Shown: in pieces, positions 1-8,355 of the stretch | Layout of the letters: the number at the start of each line of letters is the position of its first letter | Numbering within the stretch: position 1 is the first letter of the stretch | Source: UMGS1840 sp964537245 | Lineage (GTDB): Bacteria > Bacillota > Clostridia > UMGS1840 | DNA length: 64,000 nucleotides | NCBI GenBank assembly: GCA_964537245.1 | Contig: CAZHZL010000001.1 | Location: 1 to 64,000 of the forward strand | Reading direction: 5' to 3' | Program-made: the position numbers and the translations under genes | Notes under the pieces: model-generated | Seen by the model: the letters and a program-made list of their open reading frames with translations, nothing else | The model's database searches: none | Told to the model about the DNA's origin: nothing

Positions 1-220
1 CCTCTGGTGAATTATTATGCTTCCTGTTATTGCAGGTATATCCTATGAGCTTATTAAGTTTGCAGGCAGACACGACAACAAGCTTACCCGCATTATTTCA
101 GCTCCGGGAGTATGGCTTCAGCATTTTACAACAAGAGAGCCTGACGAAGCGCAGATAGAGGTTGCAATTGCCGCATTTAAGGCTGTTTTGCCTGAAAATA
201 CCGAGGAATCGAAATGGTAA
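1..220 (+). CDS. DUF1385 family membrane protein, C-terminal fragment
   Basis: Only the tail of the gene lies in the window. The segment LPVIAGISYELIKFAGR followed by TTREPDEAQIEVAIAA is the characteristic C-terminus of DUF1385 (YqhQ-like) membrane proteins, which in Clostridia commonly sit just before prmC, as here. The last bases overlap the prmC start, so the two are translationally coupled. Oddity: in this reading frame a TGA lies at 8-10, just upstream of the ATG at 17. The conserved family sequence should continue further upstream, so either a frameshift lies close to the window edge or the first bases contain an error. The family's molecular function is unknown. Confidence 0.75.
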
Positions 221-1050
221 AAATTAAAGACCTTTATAAAACGGGGATTGACATACTTTTAAAAAACAGTATAGAAAGCCCCAAAACAGACGCAAGGGTA
301 ATTCTAGAATATGTTTTGAAAATTGACAGCGGAAAGCTTCCTTTATATTACAATGAGGAAGCTTCCTCTGATATAAAGGAGAATTATCTTAGTCTGATTG
401 AAAAAAGAAAAAACCATATGCCGTGCGCATATATAACAGGGAAAAAAGAGTTTATGTCTCTTTCGTTTTTTGTTGAAGAGGGCGTTTTAATTCCAAGATG
501 TGAGACGGAAAACCTGTGTGAATATGCGATAGAGCGTATCGGGGATAAAAAGCTGTCGGTTGCTGATATTTGTACAGGCTCAGGCTGTATCGGGCTTAGC
601 GTTATGAAATATTGCAAAAACATATCGGCAGATTTGTTTGATATTTCGGATATTGCCTTAAAGGCGGCGGAAGAAAACAGAAAAAATCTGGGACTTAAAG
701 ACGCTTTTATAAAGAAAAAAGATATATTAAACGAAGAACTTGAAAAAGAATATGATGTTATTCTTTCAAATCCGCCTTATATTCCGGTTGAAGATATTCC
801 GACTCTTATGGAAGAGGTCAGAGATTATGAGCCGAAGCTTGCGCTTACCGATAACAATGACGGTTATCTGTTTTACAAAAGGCTTGCAGAGCTTTCGGAA
901 AAATATTTGAAAAATGGCGGCTTTATGGCGGTTGAGGTTGGTATAAATATGTTTTTGAAGGTTGAAAATATATTTAGAAAATACGGAAAAACAGAAATTA
1001 TATATGATGATTTTGGGATTGAAAGAATAGTAGTGTTGAATAAAGGGTAG
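214..1050 (+). CDS. prmC: Release factor glutamine methyltransferase PrmC
   Basis: Transfers a methyl group from S-adenosylmethionine to the glutamine of the GGQ motif in peptide-chain release factors, raising termination efficiency in the cytoplasm. The 278-residue length fits the family. An N-terminal helical domain (about 1-85) precedes a class I methyltransferase domain with the SAM-binding DICTGSGCIGL at 118-128 and the substrate-glutamine-binding NPPY at 186-189, followed by IPVED. The ATG at 214 overlaps the end of the DUF1385 gene by a few bases. The next gene follows after 6 bases, indicating one operon. Nothing appears missing. Confidence 0.95.
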   Translation: MVKIKDLYKTGIDILLKNSIESPKTDARVILEYVLKIDSGKLPLYYNEEASSDIKENYLSLIEKRKNHMPCAYITGKKEFMSLSFFVEEGVLIPRCETENLCEYAIERIGDKKLSVADICTGSGCIGLSVMKYCKNISADLFDISDIALKAAEENRKNLGLKDAFIKKKDILNEELEKEYDVILSNPPYIPVEDIPTLMEEVRDYEPKLALTDNNDGYLFYKRLAELSEKYLKNGGFMAVEVGINMFLKVENIFRKYGKTEIIYDDFGIERIVVLNKG

Positions 1051-1056
1051 AAAAAA

Positions 1057-1590
1057 ATGGAGCACAGCGAAAAATTTTTAAATGAAAAGGTTATATATGA
1101 GGGTAAGGTTATTAATCTTAAATTGGTTGATACCGAGCTTGAGGACGGAAATACAGCGTTAAGAGAAATTGTGGAACATCCGGGCGGTGTTTGCGTCATA
1201 TCAATAGATGAAAACAGAGATGTTCTTATGGTGCGGCAGTACAGAGTTCCTTTTTCCGAAATGCTTCTTGAGGTTCCCGCAGGTAAGCTTGACAGGGGAG
1301 AGGAAATCGAAGCGGCGGCTGGAAGAGAGTTTACTGAAGAAACGGGATATATTGCAAAAAAGCTTACTTATATGGGTGAATTTTATCCGTCGGTTGGATT
1401 TTTAGATGAAAAAATCCGTGTTTTCATAGGTGAAAATCTCGAAAAAGCAACGCAAAACCTTGATGAAGATGAATTTCTTGATGTAGAAAAGCATAACATA
1501 GATAAGCTGTATGAAATGGTGTTGAAAAACGAAATCAAGGACGCGAAAACTGTTATTGCAATTATGCTTCTTAAAAATTATATAGGATAA
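1057..1590 (+). CDS. NUDIX hydrolase, ADP-ribose pyrophosphatase-like
   Basis: Probably hydrolyses ADP-ribose to AMP and ribose 5-phosphate, removing a reactive metabolite. The Nudix box fits GX5EX7REUXEEXGU exactly, from G76 to Y98, with the metal-binding core REFTEE at 90-95. The 177-residue length, the N-terminal beta-rich region and the VRQYRVPF segment before the box resemble the NudF/YqkG subgroup. A Shine-Dalgarno AAAGGG precedes the ATG at 1057. The gene lies between prmC and the polyphosphate enzyme with gaps of only a few bases. Substrate choice is inferred from the subfamily and could extend to other nucleoside-diphosphate sugars. Confidence 0.85.
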   Translation: MEHSEKFLNEKVIYEGKVINLKLVDTELEDGNTALREIVEHPGGVCVISIDENRDVLMVRQYRVPFSEMLLEVPAGKLDRGEEIEAAAGREFTEETGYIAKKLTYMGEFYPSVGFLDEKIRVFIGENLEKATQNLDEDEFLDVEKHNIDKLYEMVLKNEIKDAKTVIAIMLLKNYIG

Positions 1591-1603
1591 GGTGTGCCGT
1601 CAG

Positions 1604-3085
1604 ATGAAAAAAGAAAAGAAAGAGAAAAAAGAGAAAAGAAAAATATCAAAAAAAGAGATTGAGGTATTGTCCGAAGAGCTTGCGAAATTGCAACGAATTG
1701 CAAAAGCCTTGAAGATTGCAACGGTAGTTGTTGTTGAAGGCTGGGGCGCAAGCGGAAAGGGTGCGCTTATAAATAATCTTATTCTTCCTCTTGACCCGAG
1801 AGGCTTTTGCGTTTATACGATAAAGGACGAAAGCGAAGAGGAAATGAGACATCCGTTTTTATGGAGATTTATGACCAAAACTCCGAAAAAAGGTGAGATT
1901 GCTGTTTTTGACAGAAGCTGGTACAGAAGAGTTTTAAACGAGCATATAGATAAAAAGGTAGACGCAAAGCGCTTTGACGGCGATATTGAAGAAATAAACA
2001 ATTTTGAAAAAATGCTTACCGACGACGGCGTTCTTATGGTGAAATATTTTCTTCATATCACAAAAGATGAGCAGAAAAAGAGACTTGAAAAGCTGATGAG
2101 CAAAATCGAGACGCGCTGGAGAGTTACCGAGGACGACCTTCTGCATAATAAGCAGTATGAAAAATATTTAGAGGTTTCCGAGAAAATGATATGCAAAACA
2201 GATAAAGCCTCTGCGAAATGGAAGATGATAGACGCTAACGATACAGATGTCGCTTCTCTTGAAATGATGCAGTATTTTAAGGACGCTTTATCTGCAAAAA
2301 TTGAGGAAGTAAAGGCTATGGCTAAGCCCGAAAAGCCTCAGATTTCCGAAGAAACAGCTTCAAAATACCTTGAAAATGTTGATTTGAGCCTTGATATTTC
2401 CAAAAAGGATTATAAGGAATCACTTAAATATTATCAGGATAAGCTTTTTGATTTGCAGAATGTTTTTTATCTTAATAAAATTCCTGTTGTAATAGTTTTT
2501 GAAGGTTGGGACGCTGCGGGCAAGGGCGGTGCAATAAAAAGACTTACAAGCTGTCTGGACCCGAGAGGATACAGAGTTGTTTCAACTCCTGCGCCTACTC
2601 CCGACGAGCTTGCACACCATTATTTGTGGAGATTCTGGAACAATATTCCGAAAACAGGGCATACGGCTATTTTTGACAGAAGCTGGTACGGCAGGGTTAT
2701 GGTTGAGCCGATTGAAGGCTTTTGCACAGACGAGGAATATAAACGGGCGTTTACAGAAATCAATCATATGGAAAAACACCTTGTAAACAGCGGTATGGTT
2801 GTTATAAAGTTTTTTATCCATATTTCAAAGGACGAACAGCTTGTAAGATTTGAGGACAGAAAAAATAACCCGCTAAAAGCGTGGAAGCTTACTGATGAGG
2901 ACTACCGTAACCGCGAAAAGTGGGATATATATACAAATGCTATCGAAGCTATGTTTGAAAATACAAGCACAAAATACGCACCGTGGTATATAATTTCGGG
3001 AAATTCAAAGAAATATGCAAGAATAGAGGTATTAAAAACCGTTACCGAAATAATGGAAAAACGGCTTGAAGCTGATAAAAAGTAA
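1604..3085 (+). CDS. pap: Polyphosphate:AMP phosphotransferase (two-domain PPK2)
   Basis: Uses inorganic polyphosphate to phosphorylate AMP to ADP. Two PPK2 domains are fused in tandem, each with a Walker A loop: EGWGASGKG near residues 45-53 and EGWDAAGKGG near 300-309. Each domain repeats the downstream pattern of DPRG, FLWRF/YLWRF and FDRSWY. The length of about 493 residues is normal for the class II, two-domain enzyme. The N-terminal 25 residues are almost pure Lys/Glu. I chose ATG 1604, which has AAGGTG 9 bases upstream; the GTG at 1592 is an alternative adding four residues. It follows the Nudix gene closely, so nucleotide salvage genes appear grouped. In such fusions the first domain is often weakly active or inactive, which cannot be judged here. 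Confidence 0.9.
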   Translation: MKKEKKEKKEKRKISKKEIEVLSEELAKLQRIAKALKIATVVVVEGWGASGKGALINNLILPLDPRGFCVYTIKDESEEEMRHPFLWRFMTKTPKKGEIAVFDRSWYRRVLNEHIDKKVDAKRFDGDIEEINNFEKMLTDDGVLMVKYFLHITKDEQKKRLEKLMSKIETRWRVTEDDLLHNKQYEKYLEVSEKMICKTDKASAKWKMIDANDTDVASLEMMQYFKDALSAKIEEVKAMAKPEKPQISEETASKYLENVDLSLDISKKDYKESLKYYQDKLFDLQNVFYLNKIPVVIVFEGWDAAGKGGAIKRLTSCLDPRGYRVVSTPAPTPDELAHHYLWRFWNNIPKTGHTAIFDRSWYGRVMVEPIEGFCTDEEYKRAFTEINHMEKHLVNSGMVVIKFFIHISKDEQLVRFEDRKNNPLKAWKLTDEDYRNREKWDIYTNAIEAMFENTSTKYAPWYIISGNSKKYARIEVLKTVTEIMEKRLEADKK

Positions 3086-3112
3086 AGAAATGTGAAGGAA
3101 AGAGTGGGAAAA

Positions 3113-3328
3113 ATGAGAGAATTTTATATAAAAAAAGAAGATTATATTACCTTGCAGGATTTGCTTAAATTTGAGAGCATTGTTTCTTCGGGCGGAGAAG
3201 CGAAGCAGATTATTGCAGACGGACTTGTAAAGGTTAATGACGAGATTGAAACGAGAAGAGGAAAGAAGCTTCACGACGGCGATATTGTTACAATCGGCGA
3301 TGAGGTTATAAAAGTTATTTTACCGTAA
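3113..3328 (+). CDS. S4-domain RNA-binding protein (YaaA/YbcJ type)
   Basis: A small 71-residue protein consisting of little more than an S4 RNA-binding fold: ITLQDLLKF, then SSGGEAKQIIADGLVKVN and the ETRRGKKL..GD core. Such stand-alone S4 proteins are thought to bind structured RNA, probably rRNA. The ATG at 3113 gives the usual family N-terminus. An in-frame GTG at 3092 would add seven unsupported residues. It follows the polyphosphate gene by under 30 bases and is probably co-transcribed. No specific RNA target can be inferred. Confidence 0.85.
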   Translation: MREFYIKKEDYITLQDLLKFESIVSSGGEAKQIIADGLVKVNDEIETRRGKKLHDGDIVTIGDEVIKVILP

Positions 3329-3345
3329 ACGGAGGTTTTAAAGAT

Positions 3346-3945
3346 ATGAAAAAGCCTGTTAAAGTATTACTTGTAATTGTATGTGTGATTGCTGTTTTAT
3401 GTGTTAGCGGCGTTATTTTGTATAAACCGATTTATAATATTGTTGCGCCTAAGGTTTTTGACAGCCTGGTTGCGAAAAATCTTGATAAGCTCATAGGCAC
3501 TTCGGAGGAGCTTTCTGAAAATATTATTTCAGAAAACAAGGAAGGCGAGGAAGAGCTTCAGACAGAAGAAAATTCGGGTAAGAAGGATGAAGAAAACGGT
3601 GAAGATGAAAAAACCGAAAAGCCCGAAAATAAAAGCAAGGCTTCTGCCAATTCACCGAAAAACGAAAATAATAAAAACGGCGTTTACAAATCAAAAACTC
3701 ACATAGGAGAGCTTAACGAATACGACCTTTCGTATCTTATAAGAGTTATTTCTCCGGCAGACAAAACTCAGATTATATCAATTCTGCAAAGCTGTGTGGC
3801 TTCTTCGGATTATCCCGAAATGGCGCGCCGCGTTAAAGATGGACTTGACCATGCTGATATGGCATACATAGAAAGCTATCTGAGAAGTCATATGACGCCG
3901 CAACAGAAAAAAGCGATTCTTGATATTATTGATAAATATGTATAG
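3346..3945 (+). CDS. Unknown membrane-anchored protein with acidic linker
   Basis: I do not recognise this 199-residue protein. An N-terminal hydrophobic helix (about 7-28) after a short basic start should act as a membrane anchor or uncleaved signal. Residues 55-115 are low-complexity, rich in Glu, Lys and Asn, and look like a disordered spacer. The last 80 residues are predicted helical (LNEYDLSYLIRVISPAD, then MTPQQKKAILDIIDKYV) and look like a small folded domain held outside the membrane. A Shine-Dalgarno GGAGG precedes the ATG. The spacing (17 bases before, 9 after) places it in the same operon as its neighbours. Confidence 0.7.
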   Translation: MKKPVKVLLVIVCVIAVLCVSGVILYKPIYNIVAPKVFDSLVAKNLDKLIGTSEELSENIISENKEGEEELQTEENSGKKDEENGEDEKTEKPENKSKASANSPKNENNKNGVYKSKTHIGELNEYDLSYLIRVISPADKTQIISILQSCVASSDYPEMARRVKDGLDHADMAYIESYLRSHMTPQQKKAILDIIDKYV

Positions 3946-3954
3946 GGAGAAAAT

Positions 3955-5097
3955 ATGAAAGCACAGAATGTTTCAAAGCTGTCGTTTTTACTCGGCGGTT
4001 TATGCGAAAGAATAAAAGAAAATGAAGATATTTTCGTTAATGCTGACGGAAGCTTGAAATCGGGAACGGTAGAATATAAATTTTCTATTGAAAAAAAAGA
4101 AGAAAATTATAAGCTTTTTTATAAAAAGGAAGCTTTTGAAGGCGCTTTTTCTGAAATTATTGAAATACTTAAAAACGACTTGAAGCTTTATGATGAGTTT
4201 TATATTTCCTTTCGTGACAGAGTATCAACGCTTATTGTGACTGCTGATGACAGAAGAGTGAATATGACAACAAAAAATGAGGATAACACAGCTTTACTTA
4301 AAAATATAAAAAGCGAAAAAAATGAAGAACATATTATATCTCCCTCAAAAGCGGCTGAGCTTTTATCTGCGCTTCAGTTTGTGACATCAGACGGTAAGCT
4401 TAAAAATTCGCATATAAGAAAATTCAATCAGGCTGAAAATTTTTTGAAATTATTAAAGCCGTATATCGAAAAGCTTCCGAAGGACAGGACGATATATATT
4501 TATGACCTTGCCTGCGGTAAGTCGTATCTTTCGTTTTTTATAAACTACTATTTGTGCGATGTTTTAAAGATAAAATGTCATATAACCGGGATTGACATAA
4601 GAGAAGATGTTGTTGAAGCGTCAAAAAAAATAAGAGATAAGCTCAAATATTATAATATGGATTTTGTATGCGCGGATATTATAGGCTATGTTCCTGAAAA
4701 TCCGATGGATGTGGCGGTTTCGCTTCATGCCTGTGATATTGCGACTGATTACGCAATTGCCTGCGCTGTAAATAACAGGGCGAAGGTTGTTTCGTTTGTG
4801 CCTTGCTGTCATAAGGAGCTTTTAGACACGATAAAGCCTTCTGATGAGCTTTCTTTTATAACGGAGCATCCTATTTTGAAAAAACGCTTTAACGATGTTT
4901 TTACAGACGCATACAGAGTAAAGGTTCTGGAGGAGAACGGTTATGATATGACCTTAACCGAATTTGTTTCTCCGCTTGATACTCCGAAAAATCTCATTAT
5001 GCTCGGAAGGTATACAGGGAATAAAAAGAAAAATACAACAGATGAAATTGAAAACAGCTTCGGAGTTTCTCCTATAATAAAAAAGCTGATATTCTGA
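3955..5097 (+). CDS. SAM-dependent methyltransferase, METTL25-like (Methyltransf_32)
   Basis: A class I methyltransferase of 380 residues. The SAM motif appears as IYDLACGKSYLSFF, and the diagnostic downstream motifs SLHACDIATD and PCCHKEL are those of the Methyltransf_32 group, found in eukaryotic METTL25/RRNAD1-like proteins and in a set of Firmicutes proteins. The N-terminal 120 residues form a separate, less conserved domain. The substrate is unknown; rRNA or protein are both possible. It is the last gene of the run that begins with prmC, and a terminator overlaps its stop codon. Confidence 0.75.
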   Translation: MKAQNVSKLSFLLGGLCERIKENEDIFVNADGSLKSGTVEYKFSIEKKEENYKLFYKKEAFEGAFSEIIEILKNDLKLYDEFYISFRDRVSTLIVTADDRRVNMTTKNEDNTALLKNIKSEKNEEHIISPSKAAELLSALQFVTSDGKLKNSHIRKFNQAENFLKLLKPYIEKLPKDRTIYIYDLACGKSYLSFFINYYLCDVLKIKCHITGIDIREDVVEASKKIRDKLKYYNMDFVCADIIGYVPENPMDVAVSLHACDIATDYAIACAVNNRAKVVSFVPCCHKELLDTIKPSDELSFITEHPILKKRFNDVFTDAYRVKVLEENGYDMTLTEFVSPLDTPKNLIMLGRYTGNKKKNTTDEIENSFGVSPIIKKLIF

Positions 5098-5115
5098 GAG
5101 GATATCAGTTTTTTT
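5086..5115 (+). terminator. Rho-independent terminator after the methyltransferase
   Basis: Stem CTGATAT (5086-5092) pairs with ATATCAG (5102-5108) across a 9-base loop, followed by seven T. It overlaps the stop codon of the methyltransferase and closes the operon. Confidence 0.8.
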
Positions 5116-5176
5116 GTTGCATAAATTAATTTCAATCGGGAATATTATTAAAAGAAAAACAAAAAGGAGACCAACT

Positions 5177-6172
5177 ATGAAAAAACTTGCTTTTTTTGAT
5201 ACAAAGCCGTATGATAAGATATGGTTTGAAAAATTAAAAACAGAGTATGATATAGATTTTAAATATCTTGAAACAAGGCTCAACGAGGACACCGCAGAGC
5301 TTGCAAAAGGGTGTGACGGTATTGTCTGCTTCGTTAATGACGATGTTTCAAAAAATGTTATAGAAATACTTTCAAATCTTGGAATTTCGCTTATTGCGCT
5401 TCGGTGTGCAGGCTTTAACAATGTTGACTTCAAGGCGGCTAAGGAAAAAAATATGTGCGTTGTGAGAGTGCCTGCATATTCTCCGTATGCAGTCAGCGAG
5501 TTTGCTGTGGGTATGCTTCTTACTCTCGTAAGAAAAATTCATAAGGCGCATTTTCGTACAAGAGATTATAATTTCAGCATAAACGGTCTTACGGGCTTTG
5601 ATTTGTACGGCAAAACCGTCGGTATTATCGGAACGGGAAAAATAGGAAAAATATTCAACAATATTGTAAAGGGCTTTGGTATGAATGTCCTGGCATACGA
5701 TTTATATCCTGATGAAAATTCAGGTATAAGCTATGTTTCTTTAGATGAGCTTTTTGAAAAAAGCGATATTATTTCGCTTCACTGTCCGCTTACAAAAGAG
5801 ACTCATTATATAATCGACAAAGACACAATCTCAAAGATGAAGGACGGAGTTATAATTGTCAATACCTCAAGAGGTGCGCTGATTAATGCCGAAGCGTTGC
5901 TTGACGGACTCAAAAGTATGAAAATCGGCGGTGCGTGCCTTGATGTATACGAAGAAGAATCAGAGATATTTTTTGAGGACTTTTCGGGAGAGATAATTCA
6001 GGATGATATTCTTGCAAGGCTTCTTTCGCTTCCGAATGTTATTATAACCTCTCACCAAGCATTTCTGACAGAGGAAGCGCTTTATAATATTGCAAATGTA
6101 ACTCTCGGCAACATAAAATCGTTTTTTAATGGAGAAGAGCCTGAAAATAAAATTCATCCTGAAACGGTTTAA
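5177..6172 (+). CDS. ldhA: D-lactate dehydrogenase (2-hydroxyacid dehydrogenase family)
   Basis: NAD-dependent reduction of pyruvate to D-lactate, a fermentative step that re-oxidises NADH. Rossmann motif GTGKIG lies at 152-157. The catalytic triad falls at R232, E261 and H293, with the same spacing as in E. coli LdhA (R235, E264, H296). The segment ITSHQAFLTEEAL around H293 is typical of the D-LDH branch. AAAAAGGAGA stands upstream of the ATG at 5177, which gives the normal family start. The gene is isolated between two terminators. Other 2-hydroxyacid dehydrogenases (for example hydroxyisocaproate dehydrogenase) share these motifs, so pyruvate as substrate is likely but not certain. Confidence 0.85.
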   Translation: MKKLAFFDTKPYDKIWFEKLKTEYDIDFKYLETRLNEDTAELAKGCDGIVCFVNDDVSKNVIEILSNLGISLIALRCAGFNNVDFKAAKEKNMCVVRVPAYSPYAVSEFAVGMLLTLVRKIHKAHFRTRDYNFSINGLTGFDLYGKTVGIIGTGKIGKIFNNIVKGFGMNVLAYDLYPDENSGISYVSLDELFEKSDIISLHCPLTKETHYIIDKDTISKMKDGVIIVNTSRGALINAEALLDGLKSMKIGGACLDVYEEESEIFFEDFSGEIIQDDILARLLSLPNVIITSHQAFLTEEALYNIANVTLGNIKSFFNGEEPENKIHPETV

Positions 6173-6228
6173 GGTGGCACTTTGTGTAAAATATCTGTGG
6201 AAAGAAAAAACGGACAAAAAAATAAATT

Positions 6229-6274
6229 TAAGAGGAAAAGCTGATAATACTGCAGTTTTTCCTCTTATTTTTTT
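6229..6274 (+). terminator. Terminator after ldhA
   Basis: Perfect 10-bp stem AAGAGGAAAA (6230-6239) with TTTTCCTCTT (6257-6266), followed by a T-rich run to 6274. It separates ldhA from the phage cassette. Confidence 0.85.
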
Positions 6275-6292
6275 GTAAAAAAGCATATTGGT

Positions 6293-6321
6293 GTGAAAAG
6301 CGGGCAAATGTGGTATATAAT
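6293..6321 (+). promoter_or_regulatory. Candidate promoter of the phage head cassette
   Basis: TATAAT at 6316-6321 with a weak -35 (GTGAAA, 6293-6298) at 17-base spacing, placed between the ldhA terminator and the first cassette gene. A poor -35 would fit a promoter that needs activation. Called from sequence match only. Confidence 0.45.
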
Positions 6322-6354
6322 ACAGACACAGAAAAAAGAAAGGGGAAATTGAAG

Positions 6355-6657
6355 ATGAACGATAACGAAAAAAAATCTGTTCAAAAGGAAAACAAAAAAA
6401 GCTTCAAGATGATTTTTGAAAATTTGCTTTCCAAAAAAATTTCAGATGAAATGCGCGAGAGCTTAAGCGGATATATGAAAAGAGAGCAGAGGGACTTAAG
6501 CGTGTATGAAGCGATGGCGCTTGTACAGCTTACCAAAGCTTTAAACGGGGACGCAAAGGCGTTTGAGCTTGTGCGCGATACGCTGGGGCAAAAAGTACCG
6601 CAACAGAATGACACAGCTTTCGGCGGAGTGGTGAAGGTTATGATATCCGATGAATAA
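6355..6657 (+). CDS. Phage terminase small subunit-like protein
   Basis: About 100 residues, highly charged. The C-terminal half contains LTKALNGDAKAFELVRDTLGQ, a pattern common in small terminase-like proteins and related DNA-recognition proteins of Firmicutes phages. The start at 6355 is supported by AAAGGGG upstream; the in-frame ATG at 6310 would lie on the promoter. The gene overlaps the large terminase by 8 bases, the usual arrangement for a small/large pair. It would recognise phage DNA and regulate the ATPase. The assignment rests on position more than on strong motifs. Confidence 0.65.
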   Translation: MNDNEKKSVQKENKKSFKMIFENLLSKKISDEMRESLSGYMKREQRDLSVYEAMALVQLTKALNGDAKAFELVRDTLGQKVPQQNDTAFGGVVKVMISDE

Positions 6658-8131
6658 GGATATTGTGTTTCAGATTTCAAAAAAGGTTTTCAACAGCGCT
6701 TATCTTACGTCAATAGAGGAAAAAGCGAGATACCTGATATTTTACGGGGGTGCGGGAAGCGGAAAATCTTATTTTATAGCACAAAGATATGTATTAAAGC
6801 TTCTTTCGGAGAAAATGTGCAATCTGCTTGTGGTAAGGGCAGTTGCAAATACAAACAGAGTCAGTACCTTCGCACTTTTTAAGCAGGTCATAACAAAATG
6901 GAATTTGGGGAAATATTTTAAATTTTTTGAAGGCGAGCTTAAAATAAAATGTCTTATAAGCGGAAACGAGGTTATTTTCAAAGGACTTGACGATTCTGAA
7001 AAATTGAAGTCTATAACCTTCCAGAAGGGTGAGCTTACTGATATATGGCTTGAAGAAGCAAGCGAGGTTGCCGATGAACAGGATTTCAATCAGCTTGATG
7101 TCAGGCTCAGAGGAAGAGGAACCAAAAAACAGATTGTTGTTTCCTTTAATCCGATTGATGTAAATCATTGGCTGAAGAAAAAATTCTTTGATGTGAAAAG
7201 TGACGAAATAAAAATCTTTCATACCACCTATAAGGATAATAAGTTTCTTGATGACGATTATGTAAAGCTTCTTGAAAGCTATAAGGAGACAGACCCTTAT
7301 TATTACAGCGTATATTGTCTGGGAGTGTGGGGAGTTTTTGGGAATACGGTTTTTTGCGCTTCAAAAATTCAGTCAAGGTTATCCGCTCTTAAAAAGCCTC
7401 TTAAAACAGGGAGCTTTACATATAAGGAAAAGGACGGACGGCTTTGTGATATTGAGTTTACGGAAGATGAAAACGGCTTTATAAAAATTTATAAAATGCC
7501 CGAAGAGAGACACCCTTATGTTATAGGCGGAGATACCTCGGGAGACGGAAGCGACAGCTTTACGGGGCAGGTGCTTGATAATTCGACAGGTGAGCAATGC
7601 GCAGTTTTAAAGCATATGTTTGACGAGGACATATACGCCCGTCAGATGTATTGTCTGGGGAAATTTTACAACGAGGCGCTTATCGGGATTGAATGTAACT
7701 TTTCTACATATCCGATAAAGGAGCTTGAAAGGCTTAAATACAAAAAGCAGTATATCCGCGAAAGAGAGGACAGCTTTTCAAACACCGTGACAAACAGCCT
7801 CGGCTTTCGGACAACTTCTCTTACAAGACCTGTTATAATAGCAAATCTTGTGAAGATTTCAAGAGAGAATATAGATCTGATAAACGATGAAGAAACGCTT
7901 CTTGAAATGCTTACATTTGTAAGAAATGAACGCGGAAGGTGCGAAGCAAAATCGGGAGCGCATGACGATCTTGTTATGGCGCTTGCAATAGCGTATTACA
8001 TACGCAATCAGCAGAGCTTTACGGTAAGCAAAAAAGAAGAAAAGGTTTTTGATATTTCAAGCATATTCGGAAGCGAAAAGAAAAAGAACTCCGGATTTAG
8101 TCCGGTAGGGGAGGAAGTGAGGATAATATGA
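6650..8131 (+). CDS. terL: Phage terminase large subunit (packaging ATPase/nuclease)
   Basis: Motor that cuts concatemeric DNA and pumps it into the prohead through the portal. The ATPase domain carries Walker A GGAGSGKS at 33-40 and Walker B WLEEA with acidic pair E135-E136. The C-terminal RNase H-like nuclease shows its first acidic residues in GGDTSGDGSD (D295, D299) and a late acidic pair in GAHDD (D439, D440). At 493 residues it is full length for the PBSX/Terminase_3 group. All catalytic positions appear present, so it should be functional. It overlaps the genes on both sides. Confidence 0.93.
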   Translation: MNKDIVFQISKKVFNSAYLTSIEEKARYLIFYGGAGSGKSYFIAQRYVLKLLSEKMCNLLVVRAVANTNRVSTFALFKQVITKWNLGKYFKFFEGELKIKCLISGNEVIFKGLDDSEKLKSITFQKGELTDIWLEEASEVADEQDFNQLDVRLRGRGTKKQIVVSFNPIDVNHWLKKKFFDVKSDEIKIFHTTYKDNKFLDDDYVKLLESYKETDPYYYSVYCLGVWGVFGNTVFCASKIQSRLSALKKPLKTGSFTYKEKDGRLCDIEFTEDENGFIKIYKMPEERHPYVIGGDTSGDGSDSFTGQVLDNSTGEQCAVLKHMFDEDIYARQMYCLGKFYNEALIGIECNFSTYPIKELERLKYKKQYIREREDSFSNTVTNSLGFRTTSLTRPVIIANLVKISRENIDLINDEETLLEMLTFVRNERGRCEAKSGAHDDLVMALAIAYYIRNQQSFTVSKKEEKVFDISSIFGSEKKKNSGFSPVGEEVRII

Positions 8132-8352
8132 TTATTGAAAGCGTAATTCTTTTTACGGATATTTTAATTCTGGCAATTCTTGTTTGTCATTCGCTTTATG
8201 AAAGAAAAAATGATAAGACAAATAATAAAATAGTTGCGACTAAAAGTATTACCAAGAAGGAAAGAGAGCTTACCGATGAAGAAAAAAGGGATTTGGAAAT
8301 TCTTGATATGATTGAAAAATACGACGGAAAAAGTATCAGAAAGGAGGAATAA
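8128..8352 (+). CDS. Small phage-cassette membrane protein, unknown
   Basis: A 74-residue protein with one hydrophobic helix at about 3-22 followed by a charged tail rich in Lys and Glu. It starts within the last codons of the large terminase (ATGA overlap) and ends a few bases before the portal gene, so it is certainly part of the cassette. I do not recognise a family. Possible roles include a membrane-located assembly factor. It is not a convincing holin, since there is one helix only and no endolysin partner. Confidence 0.6.
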   Translation: MIIESVILFTDILILAILVCHSLYERKNDKTNNKIVATKSITKKERELTDEEKRDLEILDMIEKYDGKSIRKEE

Positions 8353-8355
8353 AAA

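Noticed and set aside
6381..6680. Antisense and out-of-frame open frames across real genes
   Set aside because: They mirror the codon pattern of the genes on the other strand, lack ribosome binding sites and resemble no known protein. The same holds for all similar frames in the window.
8128..8352. Holin candidate in the phage cassette
   Set aside because: One hydrophobic helix with a long charged tail and no endolysin beside it; position between terminase and portal is wrong for a lysis gene.
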